NCBI GenBank assembly: GCA_022984795.1
Contig: JALIHJ010000062.1
Location: 1 to 64,000 of the forward strand
Direction: 5' to 3'
From: Fabrea salina
Lineage: Eukaryota; Ciliophora; Heterotrichea; Heterotrichida; Fabreidae
DNA length: 64,000 bases
This document shows, piece after piece, positions 22,401 to 32,200 of this stretch (the stretch's first letter is position 1; each line of letters starts with the position of its first letter). The notes beneath the pieces are model-generated. The model did no database searches. It worked only from the letters and a program-made list of their open reading frames with translations, and was not told where the DNA came from. The position numbers were made by a program, and so were the translations under genes.

Positions 22401-23387
22401 CCTGTTGAGTACTTGATAGACTCCCAAACTAGCAAAAACCAAAACAAAGAATTTAAGGAGTACGGGTTTGACTCAGACTTGTTCCTTTTGAATTCAGGAA
22501 GGTCAACTTCGATGTTTTTGATTGGAGTAGTTTGTTGGCCTGTTTTTTGGGGAGTTTCTAAGTGTAACCTAAGAAAGGTTTCTTCAGTAGCAACTAAGTT
22601 GTCAGATGACTATAAATTTGGGTACTTCTTGAGGTACTTAATAGAGGAGTACCTAGATATTGCAGTAGTGTGTTTAATTCAACTTGTAAACGGACCTTCA
22701 GACTCAAGCTTGCAGGTAGTTAGTTACATAAGTGCTGCTTTGGTGCTTTTAGTCCAAGTTGGCTCGATTGTTTTAATCTGGGTGATTGGTTTTAGGAATC
22801 AAGCAACGCTTTCAGACACTAGTTCTGGGTTTTATAAACGTTACCAGTCGCTGTTTTACGAAGTAAGAATCAACCACAAGCCTCTGAACAAGTACTTCTA
22901 CGCAGTGTTTTTGCTTAAAAGACTTTTAATTGCTGGAAGTCTCACTCTATTATCAAGTTACCCTTTGCTTCAAGCAATAGTTAACTTTGGAGTGCTTGTG
23001 TGTTTTGGAGTGTTTTTGATAGTTACTAAAGCTTACAAAGACCCTATCGTGCAGCTATCGAATTCAGTAGTAGAAATAGGGATAAGTCTAGACTTCTTAG
23101 CAATCATTTACTATTTGTCTAGCGATGACCAGCTAAGTGAGTTATTTGAAACTGGAGTTATTTATTTTACTATAGGTATTATATGCTTCCAAGCCATAGA
23201 CCCACTTATCAAAGCCTTTTTAAAACTAAAAAGTTGCTTTAGCAAAAAAATAGTTCCAGAGAACGAAACCAACTCAACTAACCTTTTCAGTGAAGCTTCC
23301 CCAGCCCAGCCTAAAGACACTGAAGTTGTTGTTATTGAGTCCAACAATGACTCTTTGTTCTACCCAAGAAACAGTGAAAACGCTTAA
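19404..23387 (+). CDS. LamG-like/cysteine-rich multi-pass membrane receptor
   Basis: 1327 residues, intact. A signal peptide (MELWLLLVLSVKGFS) is followed by a short Cys-rich lead (CxxCxPGYYxY), LamG-like module 1 (residues about 70-270), a Cys-rich block, LamG-like module 2 (about 370-560) ending in SGFIYTFKLWQ, and then about eight furin/EGF-like Cys-rich repeats to about residue 830. A membrane-proximal beta domain and then 7-9 hydrophobic segments (about 930-1290) carry the family motifs LSNNPLTPTLYGF, YGFDSDLFLL and QSLFYEV. The tail contains SLFYP. It has the same overall plan as the genes on either side but two LamG modules instead of six. It starts 15 bp after the F-box-like gene. The role is inferred as surface receptor or adhesin. 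No ligand can be named. Confidence 0.85.
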   Translation: MELWLLLVLSVKGFSRPPNCQTSESVNECTTCDPGYYIYNHMCFKECPTSCTLSGSSCICPEKAKMIFIEFANHTDPWQNQIEDFKTPNLKDFGDQSRESPLPVHGRGFYFDTTSQLVSNESYVLSPQNRLIFWVRPLSPGHFFTIENPDIYQVIYNSTHWVVKSSYLNTEDGSRELIELSAPSDSENWVEIEITFQMNTDIYDKCSFVFYSNDTPRSQLNPDKCLYRHDASVNGSYLGKYDDIDSFKGFLYKLMFFNVRDPGPDDPGTLPDCEFNYYVDNDGSCKQCLGCHTDWPFCYRQDNCILCNTNSPVSCDSCSEAASECFKCDARCSDCSAFPWKCNTCLSPNLLVGEVCMPACPYGLECPSVVGSLVLSQDFSGFPPFSHFRSGVDASTHHPFKSPQSDDVVPAKNRGVFFDNQKFLESVEEVNLHHDFTVSVWVRPVSSGTILEKGEHFKVTSSSVLVKLESHLGSTQAAEISFQESIRTWQHLTISCEIGAELKLSILGREVKTKSIPNSIFRAPTNSYFVIGGDSSGFIYTFKLWQLSNADTTSDYCIGKLPEECFWNCEVQEYRDSAGNCVSCNNCPQGCANGINCNLCGDSLCKECTDYQQNQCNECTSNAEGTPCKCKQGYAKDKLETSCISCGSGNSEVYQESCVCQEGFYNSDPSSINCVQCDADCSQCSPPQIDCVVCTATNSYLNQQGNCVCPLNAFLQDKECICQEGTFLSTLFGNPNCQECDSSCKTCLGPTPNNCTSCDNQFLYQDGHCGPCTSGTYLEDTQCKPCNQLCETCTQLSCLSCVENAYLNTTECLCESGYYQKDSACASKYFDLNLEVSKKNQISLKFSELLKEDLTKSKLEVLSESTTYSFSLEKSAKDLYYLQIKDPVEEKVTAFISFKTEILSEEGLALRKEVLSVELHQYDPQRALVEKGKSMSQMLGAGILLGSGFSGLVIQNPSCFWVSFNTLQILYYIPLSNNPLTPTLYGFFRGFNLVSFVPNPVEYLIDSQTSKNQNKEFKEYGFDSDLFLLNSGRSTSMFLIGVVCWPVFWGVSKCNLRKVSSVATKLSDDYKFGYFLRYLIEEYLDIAVVCLIQLVNGPSDSSLQVVSYISAALVLLVQVGSIVLIWVIGFRNQATLSDTSSGFYKRYQSLFYEVRINHKPLNKYFYAVFLLKRLLIAGSLTLLSSYPLLQAIVNFGVLVCFGVFLIVTKAYKDPIVQLSNSVVEIGISLDFLAIIYYLSSDDQLSELFETGVIYFTIGIICFQAIDPLIKAFLKLKSCFSKKIVPENETNSTNLFSEASPAQPKDTEVVVIESNNDSLFYPRNSENA

Positions 23388-23411
23388 CATAATTTAATAG
23401 TAACTTAAAAT

Positions 23412-26400
23412 ATGCAAGCTTTGCTTTGGGCGGTTTTGCTACTGCCAGCCTACTCTTTTCCTAACTGCTTGAGTGAGGGCACATACTGCGAAGAATGCGA
23501 CCCAGGTTACTACTTTTATGAAAAAGTTTGTTTTAAAAACTGTCCTACTTTGTGCTCAGAAGAATCTTCAAATTGTATTTGTGAACCAGGAGACAGGGAG
23601 ATCTTTGACCTAAAGTTTTTCCAGTCTCCTAGTAACGTGCTAGGGACTTTCACTCCTCCTGCCCAAGAAAACCATCCACTCTATATGGGGAAGCGCGGGT
23701 TCTACTTTGAAGGCAAAAGTTCTTTGGAAAGCACCGAAAACTACATAATTCATCCGGATAACAGCATTAACTTTTGGAGCAGAATTCTTAAAAACGGCCA
23801 GGTATTCTTAGTTTCTTCGAACACTGAAAAGCTTTTTGAAGTAACTCATCAAAGTGGTTTACTGAGTTTCAAGCTGAAATACACTGAGATGCATAGCGCA
23901 AGTTTAAGGAGTAAAGAACTCAGCTACACTTCTGACTACTCTAAGTGGACGAAAATCAACTTTAACGTTAGGAGAAAGCCTAGTTGGTATACTTCCAAGT
24001 TCAAACTGTTCTTAGATGGCAGCCTTGTTGATAGCTTTTTTGTTGAGAACTTTTGGCTTGTTCACAACTTTGAAAAAGAAACCTTTAAGTGGGAAATAGG
24101 CAGCACTACTAACTCTTTTGAAGGATTTTTGTACCGTATTATGTTTTACAACTCTGCAAAGGCTATTCACCACACTTATGAGTTAAGTGAGTGTGAACTT
24201 GGAACTTTTGAAAACCCTTACTCTGAGTGCACCGAGTGTGACTTGTGTGGGCCAAACTGCTTCTTAGAAGACTCGTGTTTGATTTGCAATCAAGTGTATT
24301 CTTGCTCTGAGTGTTCATATTTTAATCCGAGTCATTGCATCAAGTGTGATTACTTGTGCAAAGAATGCTCAGAGTTCCCTTGGGAATGCAGTACTTGTGA
24401 AGCAAACAAGACTCTAGTAGATGGAGTCTGCATGAACCAGTGTCCTTCTGGGCTAAGTTGTCCAAATGCTTCAAGTGCGTTTGTGATTGACCAAAGTTTC
24501 CAAGGATTTCCTAGTTATGAGTTTTTTAATAGTGGAAGCGATAATACCACTTACCATCCCTTCAATAATCCTCAGACTGATGACGTTTTGCCTCTTAAAG
24601 CTCGAGGAGTTTACTTTGACTCAGAAAAGTTTCTAGAATCTGTAAGCAAGCTTTACTTGAATTTTGAGTTTACAATAAGTATGTGGACTAGACCTGTGTC
24701 AGAAGGAACTATTTTAGCCCATGGCAACTACTTATACTTAAAGCCTTCTGGAATGACTCTGCAACTAGAGAACTTTTTAGGTGAAACTGAAACTTTCAGT
24801 GTTGAAATAACTGAAATGCTGAATTCTTGGCAGCACTTAGCTTTTACTTGCGAGCTTGAAGGCCACGAAGTTTACTTGCAGGCTTACAGAAACAATGCAG
24901 GTGAGAACATAGCCCTAATAGAGCATTATATTTTCAGGGAACTTTCAGAAGCAAGCCTAGTCATAGGAACTTCAGCTTCTGGGTTTATCTACAGTGTGAA
25001 GTTAACTCAGTTTGTAGTTGAAGACTTTTCAAACGAGTACAATAATGAGTTTTGTGGTCAAGGAAACCAAGGAAGTTGTTTTTGGGAGTGCGATTTAGAA
25101 GAGTTTCAGGACTCAGAAGGACTATGCCAGCAGTGCAACAACTGTCCACAGGGGTGTGTGAGGGGCACTGACTGCAATATTTGCTCTGAAGCTCTTTGTA
25201 GTTATTGTAACGGCTACCAAGAATGCTCTGCTTGTGTTGCCAACGGTTATAAAGATCAGTTTTGTGTGTGCGAAGACGGTTACCATAACTTTGAGTCTAA
25301 AGGCTTGGAGTGCAGACCGTGTGAGTCTAATTGCCAAAGATGTAACCCTCCCAGCCCAGACTGTGTGGAGTGCTTAGCAGAGTTTGCTATGGAAAGCATG
25401 ACTGTAGGTTGTGAGTGCTTGTCTGGACTAGTGGGAAAAGACTGCGTATGTCAAAAAGGGTTTTATGCAGAGTGTAAACCTGACTGCGGAAACCCTTCAA
25501 ACGTAACTTGCATTGAGTGTAAAGAGCCTTGCAAAGAGTGCTCTGGACCCAGGAGTGTGTACTTCATGTGAAGAACCCCTAGTTCTAGTAAACGCCACTT
25601 GCGTTGAATGCCCTGAAGAAACATTCTTTAGAGAAGGTGAATGCCAAAGTTGTGTGGGGCCATGCAAAACTTGCTACAACGAAACTGCTTGTGCAAGCTG
25701 CATCGAAAATATGCTTCTTACTGAGGACTACAACTGCTCTTGCAAAAAAGGTTTTTACTTAAACCAAACACAGTGCTTAAGGGGCAAGTTTTACGCTGAA
25801 CTAGCAGTAGACTCAGATAACAACCTAAAGCTGTACTTTAACGAAACCCTTGAAAAAGACCTAACCAGCCAAGACTATTCGGTTTCGCTTAAAAACCTTA
25901 CTATAGAATTTGAGTCCTCTCTCGAAAAGTTAACTAACCAAGAGTACAGAGTAAATCTGGAGTTTGAAGAAGAAGTGTCTGCAGGAGAAATTCTGTTTTT
26001 TGAGTTCTACAACTTATCTAATATCCAAAGCACTCAAGGGCACTTACTAGGCACTAAAGACCTGAGAGTCGAACTTAATGCTTTTGACCCCAGAACTCAG
26101 AACTCTGCTTATGAAGATGGGCGGAGTGTTTCAATGTGGACTATTATTTCAGGAACAGTGACTGTGTTTTTCAACCCTAGCCCTTCTTCTTTGTGGGCTA
26201 TAATCAATACAATAATGATCTTAGCCTTCATTCCTTTGACCAACAACAAACTCACTCCTAAACTCAGAAGTTTTTACAGTGGACTCAACGACATAAACTT
26301 TGTCCCAAACTTGTTTGAAATTATTTTCGACGAATCTGAAAGTCCTAACCCTTTAGACAGAGCCAAGGAATACGGGTTTGAATCCAACTTGTTTTTAGTG

Positions 26401-27264
26401 ATTAGTGGAGAAGTGTTTACTGTGCTCGTAGCTTTGCTTTTGCTGGTTCCTGTGATTTGGCTGCTTAGTAAAGTAAATTCTTGCCAAGTTAAGTTCTCCT
26501 CTTATCTGAAGAACTACAAGTACAACTTTTTTTTGAGGTTTTGGATTGAAGCTTACTTAGAAGTAGCTATAGGTGCAATCAACCAGGTTTATTCAGTAGA
26601 GTCTAACTGGACTTCGGTGCTTAACTATGCTTTGGGTTTCTTTTTCGGAGTTTTGTGTTTAGTCACTCCTTTGGGCTTATTTTACTTTACTTACAAAAAC
26701 TCAACCAGAATTGGTGACTCAGATGACTCAGACTTTCACCTAACTTGGGGATCGCTTTACTATGAGTTGCGCACCAGTAAGTCTTTTTGGTCTATGCATT
26801 TTTATTCAGTGTTTTTCTTGAAAAGACTTTTGTTTGCAGTTAGTATATTTTTACTTGATGAGTATCCTATACTGCAGACTTCTGTCAATATAGGACTTAT
26901 GGTGGGTTTTCTGATCTACTTAACTGCAGTGTGGCCTTTCAATAGCTCTATAGTGTATGCAACCAACACTGTTACTGAAATAGGAATCTGCATGATATTC
27001 AGTGTACTGCCTTACTACCTACAAGACAACACTGAATTCAGCCAAACCATTGAAGACCTTGTTTATTGGGGGTCAGTAGTAGTTATTTGCATTCCAGCTA
27101 TTGGTTCAGGAATCATTTCACTTAAAAGCATTTTCAAGTGGCTTAAGAATAGAAGAAGCGCCAGAGTTGGTATTGAAAACAACAATCAAAGGCCTTCAAT
27201 TGACTCAGAAATTTACAAGGGCCCCCTTCCAAGTCCAGAATTTTCTTTTAAAAGGAGTTATTAA
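23412..27264 (+). CDS. LamG-like/cysteine-rich membrane receptor split by a frame shift
   Basis: About 1283 residues in two overlapping frames. The first (23412-25571) has a signal peptide, two LamG-like modules and Cys-rich repeats and then stops. The second continues from about 25555 to 27264 with the last Cys-rich repeats and the family membrane region (NNKLTPKLRSF, YGFESNLFLVISGE, WGSLYYEL). The break falls in a segment where the relatives read GPxxxxCTSC and this gene has two residues fewer, so about five bases appear to be missing. It is either a real deletion that would leave a soluble ectodomain, or an assembly error. The TAA stop (27262-27264) overlaps the stop codon of the convergent TPR gene. 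Confidence 0.75.
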
Positions 27265-29231
27265 GAACTGAGTTTTTGGATCTTGTTGTTGATTTCTTGG
27301 ATAACTTCAGTACTTGAGTCATAAACACCTGAAAGGATTTCTTTGGCTTTGTTGAGGTTCTGAAGTGCTTCTTGTTTCTTTTGAAGCAGTTCACTGACTT
27401 CTGCTATGAGCACATAAGACCCTCCCACGTAGGGGTGGTTCTCTCCTAGAGCTTCAATGTAAATTTCAAGGGCTCTTTTATGCAACTCCATTGCGTCTTG
27501 AAGTTTGCCTTTGAACTTGTAGTCGTGGGCTAAGTTGTGGTAAGACGCTCCAATGATGAACCTATTGTTTCCGACCTTTTCCATTCGGATTTCAAGGGCT
27601 CTTCCGTGGGACTCCAAAGCACTGTCGAAGTCGAGTTTTGTTCGGTAAGCGTCTCCTAAGAAGTCTAGGTACTGGGCTGTTTGGAGGTCCCTACCTAGAA
27701 CCTCTTCAGCTAGCTCTACTGACCTAGAATGGTAGTCAACAGCTTTATCGTAGTCTTCCAAGTCTACATGCAAAAGCCCTAAGTTATTATAAAGCTCCGC
27801 TACACTTATGTGCTTCTCTCCAAAAGCCCTCGAAGCCACTGAAACAGCTTCGAACAAGCTTTTCTTGGCGTTGTCGAAGTCTTTGAGTTCTTTCAAGTTC
27901 AAAGCGTGGTTGCTCAGTACGTTGATGTAAACGTCTTCTCTTCTGTTTTCAAAGTTTTTAATAAGTTCTTTTGCACTTTGGAAGTGTTCTTTGGCTTTTT
28001 CGAAGTTGCCTTGTTTGTAGCAGATGCTTCCAGCGTTGTAGTGTCCAGTAGCAATGTCGTTTAAGTTCTGAGGTTCTATTTTTTTACGGATAGTTAAAGC
28101 TTTTTCAATAGCTTCTAAAGCTGCTTCAAAGTTGTTTTGGGAGTTGTAAAAAGCTGACAAGTTCTCAAGAGTGATAAAGCAAGGCTTAGATAGCTCTCCG
28201 TAGTTCTCAGAAGCAATTTTAAGTGCTTCTTCTAAGTTAGACTGAGCGTTGGGTATGTCTGACTTGGCTCTGTAAGCGTTTCCAATGTTGTTGTGGTACA
28301 TCCAGGACTCAGGGTTTTTTTGGCTCTCACTAAGCTTAATGGCTTTTGTGAAGTTGAAAATAGCCCCTTCAAAGTTGCCTGAGTTGTTTAAAAGAGTTCC
28401 TAGTTTGTTGCACCAGTCAGCAAGTACTAAGTCCTGGGACTTTTGTTCCCTGATTTGAATAGCTTTTTCTAAGTATTTCTCAGCTTCTTCTTTGGCACCG
28501 TAGTTCCACTTAGCCAGTCCTAAGTGGACGTAAGACTGAGCAAGATCGAGTTTGTTTTCTTCGCCACACCTTTCAAAGACCTGTCTAGCTGTTTCAAAGC
28601 ACTCAAAAACTTCAGAGGCTTCTGCAAACCTCTTCTTAAGAGTTCCGTAATTCAGGAAAAAAGTCCCTACTACAGGGTCGTTTTCAAGTTCCCTGCCTTT
28701 CATGATTGGGTACGCTTTTTCAAAGTACTCCATAGCTTTTTGTGTGTTGCCTAAGTCTCCGTATAGCGTTCCTAAGTTGTTTAGAGTCAGCCCTATTTTA
28801 GGGTCGTCTTTGCTTAGGGTTTGGGTTTCGATTTCAAGGGCTTTTTGGTGGTTTTCAATGGCTTTTTCTTTCAGACCAGCTATTCTGTAAGTGTGGGCTA
28901 AGTTGTTGTAGCTTACAGTAAGTTCAAAGTGGTCTTTTCCCAGTGCTGCTTCAGCTATTTCAAGGGCTTTTTCGAAGCAGTTTATGGCTTGTTGCATGTC
29001 TGAGACGTCTCTGTAAGCAGCTCCTAACAGGTTGTAAGTAGTAGCGAGCTGTTCGCTTTCTTTTCCGTATTCTTTTTCCGCATTGGCTGCGTCAGCTTTG
29101 AGTTGCTCGATTACAGTGTTGTTTGAGAAGTACCTGGTTTGTAGCGCTTTCTGAGGAAAAGGCTTAATTCTTTTTGCTGACAAAACAGCAAAATTCCTCC
29201 TAAAACCATTAAGAAAGGACCTTAATCTCAT
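27261..29231 (-). CDS. Kinesin-light-chain-type TPR protein with a mitochondrial-looking presequence
   Basis: 656 residues. The first 40 are rich in Arg, Lys, Ser and Phe with no acidic residue (MRLRSFLNGFRRNFAVLSAK), ending R-Y-F-S, which fits a mitochondrial targeting peptide. From about residue 50 to the end there are some 13 tetratricopeptide repeats of about 42 residues of the kinesin-light-chain/Nephrocystin-3 type, with the pattern A-x-x-Y-N-N-L-A/G-x-x-Y...A-I/L-E-x-x-x-K-A-L-E-I. The repeats make a protein-binding solenoid, and no enzymatic domain is visible. The ATG is preceded by TATAAAT on the coding strand. Its stop codon interlocks with that of the convergent receptor gene. Mitochondrial location is inferred from sequence only. 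Confidence 0.75.
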   Translation of the reverse strand: MRLRSFLNGFRRNFAVLSAKRIKPFPQKALQTRYFSNNTVIEQLKADAANAEKEYGKESEQLATTYNLLGAAYRDVSDMQQAINCFEKALEIAEAALGKDHFELTVSYNNLAHTYRIAGLKEKAIENHQKALEIETQTLSKDDPKIGLTLNNLGTLYGDLGNTQKAMEYFEKAYPIMKGRELENDPVVGTFFLNYGTLKKRFAEASEVFECFETARQVFERCGEENKLDLAQSYVHLGLAKWNYGAKEEAEKYLEKAIQIREQKSQDLVLADWCNKLGTLLNNSGNFEGAIFNFTKAIKLSESQKNPESWMYHNNIGNAYRAKSDIPNAQSNLEEALKIASENYGELSKPCFITLENLSAFYNSQNNFEAALEAIEKALTIRKKIEPQNLNDIATGHYNAGSICYKQGNFEKAKEHFQSAKELIKNFENRREDVYINVLSNHALNLKELKDFDNAKKSLFEAVSVASRAFGEKHISVAELYNNLGLLHVDLEDYDKAVDYHSRSVELAEEVLGRDLQTAQYLDFLGDAYRTKLDFDSALESHGRALEIRMEKVGNNRFIIGASYHNLAHDYKFKGKLQDAMELHKRALEIYIEALGENHPYVGGSYVLIAEVSELLQKKQEALQNLNKAKEILSGVYDSSTEVIQEINNKIQKLSS

Positions 29232-29263
29232 ATTTATAAGAAGTTTTATTACTTAGAAGCAAT

Positions 29264-32200
29264 TCAGTAATTAGTTATCATTTCTGAGTTTTGGGTTTCT
29301 TGGTTAGGTGGACTTGGTGTTTCAGGAAATACTTTTCTGTGGTTTGCTCTTTCAAAGAACAAGTGGGTCTGGTTGAGTTGGGTTGCTTCGTTTGTTTGGA
29401 CAGTTTTTGGTGTCGAACAGAACTTTTCTGAAAAGTAGTAGCAGATAGTAACTAGTGTCTGGAAAGGAAATACAATCATTACAAAGTATATTATAAAGCT
29501 TTCCATTAGTGAATCAATCCCTCTGAAGTAATTTTGCAAAAAGTAAATTACTAATGTAAACAGCACAATACTAGCTATTTCAACAGAAGCAAAAGCTATT
29601 TGAGTACTTTTTAACTTGTAAGGCTTGACTTTTAGTACGAAGATACAGTGTGCTATTGCCAAAAAAGCATTGACACCAGCTTGTATGTAGGGAAAAGCAC
29701 TGAGTACCGTTAAACTGATTGAAAACAGTAATCTTCTTAAAAAGAACATTGGGTAGGTCAGACTGGGGTTAAAGTTAAATTGGTAGTCAAGTTCATAGAA
29801 TAACGAACCCCAGGTTATATGGAAATTTGACTCTTCACTCAACATAATAATCCAGGTTTTGTACTTTTTGCAGAACACAAACAGCACAAAAGGAGTCGCT
29901 ACTATAAAACAAATGACTAAAAACCCAGTAACAAAGTTAACTACTCCCACTGTTTGTGAATCAGGAGCTGAAGACACTTGTATGAAGCAAGCTATCGAAA
30001 GCTCTAGGTAGCATTGAATCCAATACCTTATAAAGGTGTTGTACTTGTACTGTCTTAAAATTGGTTTGAATTTACTTTGCAAGCATCTAATTTTTGAGCC
30101 CAGCCATACAATAGGCAGGCTAAGCAGTATCAGAAACATAACTACAATGTCTGCTCCTGCATTGACTAAAAACATGTTTGAATTCAATCCGTATTTTTCC
30201 TGGTAGTACTTTGAGCTCTTTCCTGTGGCCATTTCAAGTAAGTAGCTCAAAAAAACTGAGAAGTACTCAAAAACGTCTAATCCTTCAAGAAAACCCCTCA
30301 GAGCTGGTGTTAGGGGGTTATTGGTCAGCAGGATGAAATGGAACAGTTTAATGTTGTTCATCATCGACCATACGTCTGCTGGGTTGCCTGTGATGATTAT
30401 AGAAACACCACTCATGCCTCCCCCTATTAAACTTGCAACCTGAGCTGTTGTTTTGCCTTTGTCAAATAAAGGCTTATCTGGGTCGTACTTTGATAACCCC
30501 GTTTCTAATTGCTTGATTCCTAAACTAAACCCAGAAGTGCTGTTTATGTCTGACAAAAACTCTAAAGTAGCGACTTCGCCCTCTGATACGTAGCTCTTAA
30601 AGTCCAGGTCAATCTCATACTTGGTTTTGTTTACTTTTTTTAAGGAGTAGGTGTATTCTATGCTTTTGTTTTGCAGCTGAATAGCAATGCTTTCTTTAGT
30701 GAGTGGAGACACTAGTTCCTCTGAAAAAGTGAGTGTAAGTAGGTTTTCATTGTCACAAGTCAAGTTTGGATAGAAGTTGGTGCACACTTCGTCTCTTATG
30801 AATCCTTCTAAGCACTCACAAGTGTTGTTGAAGCTAGTGAATCCTTTGTTGCAAGAGCAAAGGCTATTGGAGTTTACGGAAGCATATTCTATGCATTCTG
30901 TGCATTCATTTCCAGTTATACAATCTGCACACAACTCCATACAATTTAAACATTCAGTGCTTTCTAGGTAAGTTCCATCGGGGCAGGGTCCGCAGGTTCC
31001 GTCTTCGTAGAGATAAAGACCATCACATGAAAGGCAGTTGTTGTGTTCTGGGCCCCAACAGGTTTCACAAATAGGGTAACACCTTAAACACTCAGAAATA
31101 CTTTTTTCTAAAAAGTATCCGTCTTCACATGCACAGTCTCCAGAGGAACTTCTGAAAGAGTGTTTAGCGTCACAACTAACAGTGTCCAGGTCCAAAAGAG
31201 AGCACTCCAAGGAGCATTTCTGGCAGTCTATTCCTGTAGAGTCGGTGTTGAAGTAGCCGTCTGCACAGTAGCACTTGTTGTCTATCACTTCGCTGCTATT
31301 TGAACGGCCACACTCAATGCAGGCTAAGTTGAGTCTGTCTAAGCCATAACCTTCGTTGCACAAGCAGGGGTTTCCAGAAGCATTGGGCTTACACTCAGTG
31401 CAGTCTCCTTGCTCAAAACCTCTACAGATAAAGCACATAGAGTCCTTACACAAGTTGCAGGTATTCTGCCTAGAGCATCCATCAGTACACTCTGAATCAC
31501 ACTCCATACACTCATTTCCATTCCAGAAGTCAGTGATTAAGCAGTTGGGTAGGCATTGGTCTTGGTTGTCTATAGGGCAGAAGCTACAAGAGTCACAATT
31601 AGAAGACTCCAACAAAGTAGTAGGATCCCTGTGTGAGTTGTAAATTCTCACTTCCCAAAGGAACCCAGTGTAGAAGTTGTTGAATGTGGTTTGATCTGAG
31701 TGTTCAGCTCCTATTGAAAACAAGTAAGAGTTTTCTAAGTCCACTAGCCAGTCATTCCCTAGAGTGCCAGAAATCACTTGGGTAGTGTTTAGGTAGGCAG
31801 AAACTCTGAACTCAGGCACTGCTAGGTTTTGGTGTGCTCCAACTGCCAGAAAGTTCCAACCTCCTTCTACTGAGTCAGTTGAGGAGTGAGGAGTTGAGGT
31901 TAGGTCCAGGTCTACTTGTGGTTGTTTGGAGTTGAGTGAGACTTTGAACTTGGTGTCTACTCCTGAAGAGTCTCTTTGTTTTGTAAGAAGAGTTCCGGAG
32001 TTAGCAGTAGGTCTTATCCACATCGTTACTGTGAACTCAGGGGCTAATGCAAGACTTGGGCTTGCAGCTAGTTGCATGTAAGCTGAACCATGAAAGTAAT
32101 AGCCTCTGTCTTTGGCGGGAATAGGATCATGGACACCAGGAGTTGGGTAAAACTGATTGTTATTTCCTGTGAGCACTGGAATGGATGACCGAGTGTCTGC

